DNA of 10,572 nucleotides from an uncultured bacterium. GTDB lineage: Bacteria > Bacillota_I > Bacilli_A > RF39 > UBA660. Position 1 is the first letter of the stretch, and every line of letters starts with the position of its first letter. The position numbers and the translations under genes are program-made. The stretch is taken from NCBI GenBank assembly GCA_949285775.1, contig CASEAD010000088.1, forward strand, positions 1 through 10,572. Direction: 5' to 3'. This document shows positions 6,892-10,572 of the stretch, piece by piece. The notes below the pieces were generated by a model. That model did not search any database. It saw only the letters and a list, made by a program, of their open reading frames with translations, and was not told where the DNA came from.

Positions 6892-6900
6892 TGTTAAAAT
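6892..6900 (+). promoter_or_regulatory. Extended -10 element of pflB
   Basis: TG (6892-6893) followed one base later by TAAAAT (6895-6900) forms an extended -10 element 25 bases before the pflB start. No good -35 is seen, because that position falls in the terminator T run. The leader would be about 20 bases and carries GGAG (6915-6918) seven bases before the ATG. I see no clear Rex or CRP/FNR-type dyad, although pfl genes are often redox-controlled. Confidence 0.5.
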
Positions 6901-6925
6901 AATCTAGGAAGGATGGAGAAGTAAT

Positions 6926-9157
6926 ATGAGAGAAGAATGGAAAAATTTTAAAGAAGGTATATGGACAACTGAGGTTAATGTAAGTGACTTTATTAAAAAG
7001 AATTATACTTTCTATAATGGTGATGAATCTTTTTTAGAAGGACCTACTGACAAGACTAAGAGAGTACTAAAAGTATATGAAGATATGTGCTTAGAAGAAG
7101 TTAAGAAGCATGTAATTGATATTGATGTAGAACATCCTGCAGGTATTAACGCTTTTGAACCAGGTTATATATCAGAAGATGATGATGTAATAGTAGGATT
7201 ACAAACTGATAAACTAGGTAAAAGATGTATTAACCTTAAAGGCGGTAAAAGGATTGTTTATCAAGAATTAGAAGCTTATGGATATAAGATGGCTCCTACT
7301 TTAGATAAATACATGAATATGCTAATGAAAACTCATAATGATGGCGTATTTGATGCTTATACTAAAGATATTAAAGTAGCAAGACATGTTGGCTTACTTA
7401 CAGGACTACCAGATGCCTATGGTCGCGGTAGAATAATTGGCGATTATCGTCGCGTTGCATTATATGGTATTGATTATTTAATGGAACAAAAGAAAAAAGA
7501 TTTTGATAATGAAGTTATTACTGAAATGACTGATGAAGTTATAAGACATCGTGAAGAAATCTCTATGCAATATAGAGCTTTAGAAGAAATAAAACAAATG
7601 GCTAAAAAGTATGGCTTTGATATAAGTAGACCCGCTACTAACGCCAAGGAAGCAGTACAATGGACTTATTTTGCATATTTAGCCGCTATTAAAGAAAATA
7701 ACGGTGCTGCTATGAGCTTAGGTAGAGTAGATGCTTTCTTTGATATTTATTTTGAAAGAGATATAAAAGCAGGTATCTTAACAGAAAAAGATGCTCAAGA
7801 AATAATAGATCAATTTGTAATTAAGTTAAGAGCGGCTAGACACTTAAGAACACCTGACTATGATGAATTATTTTCAGGAGATCCAACTTGGGTAACATGC
7901 TCTTTAGGTGGCATGACTACTGAAGGAACAACCCTAGTAAATAAAACATCATTTAGAATACTTCATACCCTAGAAAACTTAGAAAGTGCTCCTGAGCCTA
8001 ATATGACAGTATTATGGAGTAACAATTTACCAGAAGATTGGAAGAAATATTGTGCTAAAATTAGTATTGATACTGATGCTATACAATATGAATCAGATGA
8101 TTTAATGCGCCCAATATATGGAGATGATTACGCTATAGCATGCTGTGTATCAGCAATGAGAGTAGGTAAAGATATGCAATTCTTTGGAGCACGTTGTAAT
8201 CTAGCTAAATCACTATTATATTCTATAAATGGTGGCGTTGACGAGATGAAGAATCAAGTTGTTTTTGAAAATGTTCCTAAAATGGAAGATGAAATACTTG
8301 ATTATGATAAAGTAAAAAAGGCTTACTTTAAAATACTAGAACGTGTTGCCAAAGTTTATAGTGATGCTATGAATATAATTCACTATATGCATGATAAATA
8401 TGCTTATGAAGCAGGACAAATGGCCTTACATGATTCCAATGTTCATAGATATATGGCCTACGGTGTAGCAGGACTTTCAGTTGCAACAGATAGTTTATCA
8501 GCAATTAAATATGCTAAAGTAAAACCTATTAGAAACGAAGATGGAATTACTGTTGATTTTGAAATAGAAGGAGACTACCCTAAATATGGTAATGATGATG
8601 ATAGAGTAGATAGTATTGCCAAAGAAATACTTAACAAAATTTATACAGAACTTGCCAAACACAAAACCTATCGAGACGCTGAACCAACTATGTCAGTATT
8701 AACAATTACATCTAATGTAGTATATGGTAATAAAACAGGTGCTACTCCAGACGGAAGAGCAGCAGGTGTACCATTCGCTCCAGGAGCAAACCCAATGCAT
8801 GGAAGAGATGAAAGTGGCGCTATCGCAAGCTTAAATTCCGTGGCAAAGCTAGATTATGCTTGTTGTTGTAAAGATGGTATTTCAAATACATTTTCAATTG
8901 TTCCAAGTGCTTTAGGAATGAATAAAGAAGAACAAATCAATAATTTAGTTAGTCTAATGGATGGATACTTTGAAAAAGGAGCGCATCATTTAAACGTTAA
9001 TGTTTTAAATAGAGAAACCTTAATTGACGCAATGAACAATCCAGATAAATATCCATTACTAACCATTAGAGTATCAGGATATTCTGTAAGATTTAATAAA
9101 CTTACAAGAAAACAACAAGAAGAAGTTATATCTAGAACCTTCCACGAAAAAATGTAA
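6926..9157 (+). CDS. pflB: Pyruvate formate-lyase (formate C-acetyltransferase)
   Basis: This cytoplasmic glycyl-radical enzyme converts pyruvate and CoA into acetyl-CoA and formate under anoxia. The 743 residues are close in length to the well-studied enterobacterial enzyme. Landmarks are LTGLPDAYGRGRIIGDYRRVALYG (158-181), the substrate-cysteine pair IACCVSAMRVGKDMQFFGARCNLAK (404-428, catalytic Cys406-Cys407), GNKTGATPDGRAAGVPFAPGANPMHGRD (601-628) and the C-terminal radical loop RVSGYSVRFNKLT (715-727), with the radical carrier Gly718. This complete set separates it from glycerol, choline and other glycyl-radical dehydratases, which lack the double cysteine. Three cysteines in a row occur at 646-648 (DYACCCKDG), just before GISNTFSIVP. 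The start is supported by GGAG seven bases upstream. Its activase gene follows with a one-base overlap, so a fermentative lifestyle is likely. Confidence 0.98.
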   Translation: MREEWKNFKEGIWTTEVNVSDFIKKNYTFYNGDESFLEGPTDKTKRVLKVYEDMCLEEVKKHVIDIDVEHPAGINAFEPGYISEDDDVIVGLQTDKLGKRCINLKGGKRIVYQELEAYGYKMAPTLDKYMNMLMKTHNDGVFDAYTKDIKVARHVGLLTGLPDAYGRGRIIGDYRRVALYGIDYLMEQKKKDFDNEVITEMTDEVIRHREEISMQYRALEEIKQMAKKYGFDISRPATNAKEAVQWTYFAYLAAIKENNGAAMSLGRVDAFFDIYFERDIKAGILTEKDAQEIIDQFVIKLRAARHLRTPDYDELFSGDPTWVTCSLGGMTTEGTTLVNKTSFRILHTLENLESAPEPNMTVLWSNNLPEDWKKYCAKISIDTDAIQYESDDLMRPIYGDDYAIACCVSAMRVGKDMQFFGARCNLAKSLLYSINGGVDEMKNQVVFENVPKMEDEILDYDKVKKAYFKILERVAKVYSDAMNIIHYMHDKYAYEAGQMALHDSNVHRYMAYGVAGLSVATDSLSAIKYAKVKPIRNEDGITVDFEIEGDYPKYGNDDDRVDSIAKEILNKIYTELAKHKTYRDAEPTMSVLTITSNVVYGNKTGATPDGRAAGVPFAPGANPMHGRDESGAIASLNSVAKLDYACCCKDGISNTFSIVPSALGMNKEEQINNLVSLMDGYFEKGAHHLNVNVLNRETLIDAMNNPDKYPLLTIRVSGYSVRFNKLTRKQQEEVISRTFHEKM

Positions 9158-9891
9158 TGACAAAAGGATACGTTCAATCAATTGAATCATTTGGATCAGT
9201 CGATGGTCCCGGAATAAGATATGTTGTTTTTCTAGGAGGATGTCATTTAAGATGTAAATACTGTCATAATCCAGAAACTTGGAAAATAGGAAATCCTAAT
9301 ACCACCCCAATGGAACTTGCTAAAAAAATAATTAACAATAAACCATATTATAAAAGAAATAATGGGGGAGTAACTTTCTCTGGAGGAGAACCATTACTTC
9401 AAAGTAAGTTTATAATTGAAACAGCTAAAATACTAAAAAAAGATAATATTCACATAGCACTAGATACTGCAGGCGTAGGTTTAGGTAATTATGAAGAAAT
9501 ATTAAAATATATAGATTTAGTATTATTAGACATTAAACATGTAACTAGTGATGGCTATAAATATATAACCGGCCACTCTATTGATGAGAGTAAGAAATTT
9601 ATATCGGCTTTGAATAAAAGTAATTGCAAAGTATGGATAAGACAGGTTATAGTACCAGGAATTATGGATAATGATAAATATTTAAATGGCTTATTAGAAG
9701 TACTTAAAGGAATAAATAATATTGAAAGAATAGATTTTCTTCCCTATCATAAATTAGGGGATAATAAATATATTAAATTAGGAATTGATAATCCCTTTAA
9801 AGATATTCCTGCTATGGATAAAGAACAATGTAATAAACTGTATGATAAATTTATGAAAATGTATAACCAATATAAAGAGAGCCTTAAATAA
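9157..9891 (+). CDS. pflA: Pyruvate formate-lyase activating enzyme (radical SAM)
   Basis: PflA uses a [4Fe-4S] cluster and S-adenosylmethionine to create the glycyl radical on PflB. The 244 residues match the family length of about 245. Visible motifs are SVDGPGIRYVVFLGGC (14-29), the cluster-binding CxxxCxxC at Cys29, Cys33 and Cys36 (CHLRCKYCHNPETW), the SAM-binding FSGGEP (74-79) and the later LDTAGVG. There is no extra ferredoxin-type cluster insert, so it is the short PflA type rather than an activase of another glycyl-radical enzyme. The ATG shares its A with the pflB stop (TAATG at 9155-9159). No SD is visible just upstream, so translation probably depends on coupling to pflB. Its last 18 bases form the left side of the terminator shared with the convergent MerR gene. 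Confidence 0.96.
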   Translation: MTKGYVQSIESFGSVDGPGIRYVVFLGGCHLRCKYCHNPETWKIGNPNTTPMELAKKIINNKPYYKRNNGGVTFSGGEPLLQSKFIIETAKILKKDNIHIALDTAGVGLGNYEEILKYIDLVLLDIKHVTSDGYKYITGHSIDESKKFISALNKSNCKVWIRQVIVPGIMDNDKYLNGLLEVLKGINNIERIDFLPYHKLGDNKYIKLGIDNPFKDIPAMDKEQCNKLYDKFMKMYNQYKESLK

Positions 9892-9902
9892 AGACTCTCT
9901 TT
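9874..9902. terminator. Hairpin shared by convergent pflA and MerR genes
   Basis: AAAGAGAG (9874-9881) pairs with CTCTCTTT (9895-9902). After a single C/A mismatch (9882/9894), CTT (9883-9885) pairs with AAG (9891-9893) around a 5-base loop. The left arm lies in the last codons of pflA and the right arm ends in the reverse-strand TAA of the MerR gene. T runs are short on either side, three on each strand counted from the stem, so efficiency is uncertain. The position suggests a bidirectional stop. Confidence 0.6.
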
Positions 9903-10302
9903 AATTATTATTACCAATTAAATTACTATAATACTTAGTTTTCCCACTTAATACATCATTATAAAAATTTTGTTTCCAATGAATATAATCTATACTATCT
10001 TGTATTTCATTTATCTTATTTTCTAACTCCTTAAGCTTAATATCTAATATCTTTTGCCTATCAGGAATAGTAGATTCCCCCTTTAGACATAAATCTAAAT
10101 ATTCTTTCATTTCTACAATACTCATATTACAACTTTTTAAACAAGATAAACTTTTTATCCACGCTATATCATTATCATCAAAAACACGATAATTATTCTT
10201 ATCCCTTTTTACATTAGGAATTAACCCCTCATTACAATAAAACTTTAAAGTATCATAAGAAAACCCCGTCTGGTTACAAGCCTCTTTCATACTATATAAC
10301 AT
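9901..10302 (-). CDS. MerR-family transcriptional regulator
   Basis: The 133-residue protein opens with a winged-helix DNA-binding domain of the MerR type. YSMKEACNQTGFSYDTLKFYCNEGLIP (3-29) gives the helix-turn-helix and the YxxxGLI-like wing lead-in. NNYRVFDDNDIAWIKSL (36-52) gives the usual NxYRxY/FxxxDxxxL pattern. A long dimerisation coiled coil (about 81-110) and a short tail follow. There is no sizeable effector-binding domain, so this is the small-sensor class. Cys9, Cys23, Cys54, Cys58 and Cys72 are present, but I see no metal-binding pattern that identifies CueR, ZntR or SoxR. An upstream in-frame ATG (10341) would add 13 residues but has no SD; the ATG at 10302 has AAAGGTGA five bases upstream and was chosen. 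It diverges from the partial gene at the right edge, its most likely target by neighbourhood, and converges on pflA. Confidence 0.9.
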   Translation of the reverse strand: MLYSMKEACNQTGFSYDTLKFYCNEGLIPNVKRDKNNYRVFDDNDIAWIKSLSCLKSCNMSIVEMKEYLDLCLKGESTIPDRQKILDIKLKELENKINEIQDSIDYIHWKQNFYNDVLSGKTKYYSNLIGNNN

Positions 10303-10349
10303 ATATATCACCTTTCTTCCGATTTCGGGAGTATCACCCATGTAATAAT

Positions 10350-10378
10350 ATTATAGTATATAAAATATATATCGTAAA
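10350..10378 (-). promoter_or_regulatory. Promoter of the MerR gene
   Basis: Read on the minus strand, TTTACG (10378-10373) and a perfect TATAAT (10355-10350) are 17 bases apart. The transcript would start near 10343, giving a leader of about 40 bases. That leader includes a small CCGA/TCGG dyad (10323-10332) and two copies of GGTGATA, the second of which is the working SD. The 17-base spacer differs from the 19-20 bases typical of promoters activated by MerR proteins. Confidence 0.6.
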
Positions 10379-10431
10379 TTAAAAGTTAGAAAAGAATAAA
10401 AACTTATCATATTCCCAAAGAAATAAAACAA

Positions 10432-10453
10432 GTAATTATAAGTTAATAATTAC
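10432..10453. repeat. Inverted repeat in the divergent intergenic region
   Basis: GTAATTAT (10432-10439) is repeated in reverse complement as ATAATTAC (10446-10453) around 6 bases. No T run follows on either strand, so it does not look like a terminator. It lies about 25 bases upstream of the -35 box of the rightmost gene, where an activator or repressor could bind. In such AT-rich DNA an 8-base dyad may be chance. Confidence 0.45.
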
Positions 10454-10476
10454 ACATATTATCTTAAATTATAGTA

Positions 10477-10505
10477 TTGACAAATAGGTAATAATATGTT
10501 AACAT
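10477..10505 (+). promoter_or_regulatory. Strong promoter of the rightmost partial gene
   Basis: A perfect TTGACA (10477-10482) and TAACAT (10500-10505) are separated by 17 bases, and TG at 10497-10498 adds an extended -10 element. This is the best promoter in the window. It drives the gene starting at 10531 after a leader of about 20 bases. A long dyad overlaps the spacer and start site, so it is probably tightly regulated. Confidence 0.75.
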
Positions 10506-10515
10506 AGTTACCTAT
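10484..10515. promoter_or_regulatory. Operator-like dyad across the -10 region
   Basis: ATAGGTAA (10484-10491) and its exact reverse complement TTACCTAT (10508-10515) are separated by 16 bases. A 12-base perfect palindrome, TATGTTAACATA (10495-10506), lies inside and covers the -10 box. The outer arms fall in the promoter spacer and at the expected start of transcription. A protein bound there would block RNA polymerase, so a repressor site is the natural reading. The centre lies at the -10 box rather than in mid-spacer, unlike classical MerR operators. Confidence 0.6.
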
Positions 10516-10530
10516 CAGGGGGGATTAAAA

Positions 10531-10572
10531 ATGAAAAATAGAAAATATGAAGTAGATAGAAATAATATTTAT
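10531..10572 (+). CDS. Start of an unidentified gene, cut by the window edge
   Basis: Fourteen codons are visible (MKNRKYEVDRNNIY), open to the window edge. An SD of AGGGGGGA (10517-10524) lies six bases before the ATG, and the strongest promoter of the window lies at the right distance upstream, so this is very likely a real gene start. The residues are too few to name a family. Divergence from the MerR gene and the overlapping dyad suggest it is inducible or self-regulated. Confidence 0.7.
   Translation, partial: MKNRKYEVDRNNIY

Noticed and set aside
6884..6905. Rex-like redox operator before pflB (TTGTG...TTAAAAT)
   Set aside because: Only the left half resembles the TTGTTAA/TTGTGAA type; the right half does not form the required inverted repeat, so I would not claim it.

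Overview
The window reads as a chromosomal stretch from a low-GC, Gram-positive-type bacterium of the Firmicutes (Bacilli/Erysipelotrichia/RF39-like gut lineages are my best guess). The reasons are strong AT bias in every gene, AGA-dominated arginine usage, purine-rich Shine-Dalgarno (SD) sites a few bases before most starts, short leaders, and the gene families present (CdaA/CdaR, RsmH-FtsL-PASTA PBP, anaerobic pyruvate formate-lyase). Tryptophan is read from TGG, and TGA closes at least two genes (rsmH and the PBP gene). The standard bacterial code therefore fits better than a Mycoplasma-type code. I see no mobile element, CRISPR array, tRNA or rRNA.

Layout. (1) Bases 81-2885 form a three-gene unit: an extended -10 promoter, cdaA (membrane diadenylate cyclase), cdaR (YbbR-repeat regulator, start inside the end of cdaA), and a small membrane-anchored extracytoplasmic protein one base after cdaR, closed by an intrinsic terminator. 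The glmM gene that often follows cdaAR is absent. (2) Bases 2887-6366 form a compact division/cell-wall unit: rsmH, ftsL and a class B PBP with C-terminal PASTA repeats, ended by a small hairpin that overlaps the PBP stop codon. mraZ and mraY do not flank it. (3) Bases 6398-6883 hold a single gene for a free-standing Hpt (histidine phosphotransfer) domain, with its own promoter region and terminator. (4) Bases 6892-9902 are pflB-pflA, coupled by a TAATG overlap and ended by a hairpin shared with the convergent gene. (5) On the minus strand, 9901-10302 is a MerR-family regulator with its own promoter. (6) Diverging from it is a strong promoter inside a large dyad, driving a gene that runs off the right edge after 14 codons.

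How the parts fit. The first two units concern the envelope: c-di-AMP synthesis and its regulator (turgor and peptidoglycan homeostasis) sit directly upstream of septal peptidoglycan synthesis genes. The Hpt protein implies a multistep phosphorelay whose kinase and receiver are elsewhere. The pfl genes give anaerobic conversion of pyruvate to acetyl-CoA and formate. Most of the window is ordinary housekeeping. The points that deserve a second look are the DGG variant of the CdaA signature, the unknown third gene in the cda unit, the cysteine pair before the PBP KTG motif, the mutually exclusive hairpins before rsmH, the orphan Hpt, and the operator-like dyads at the right end.
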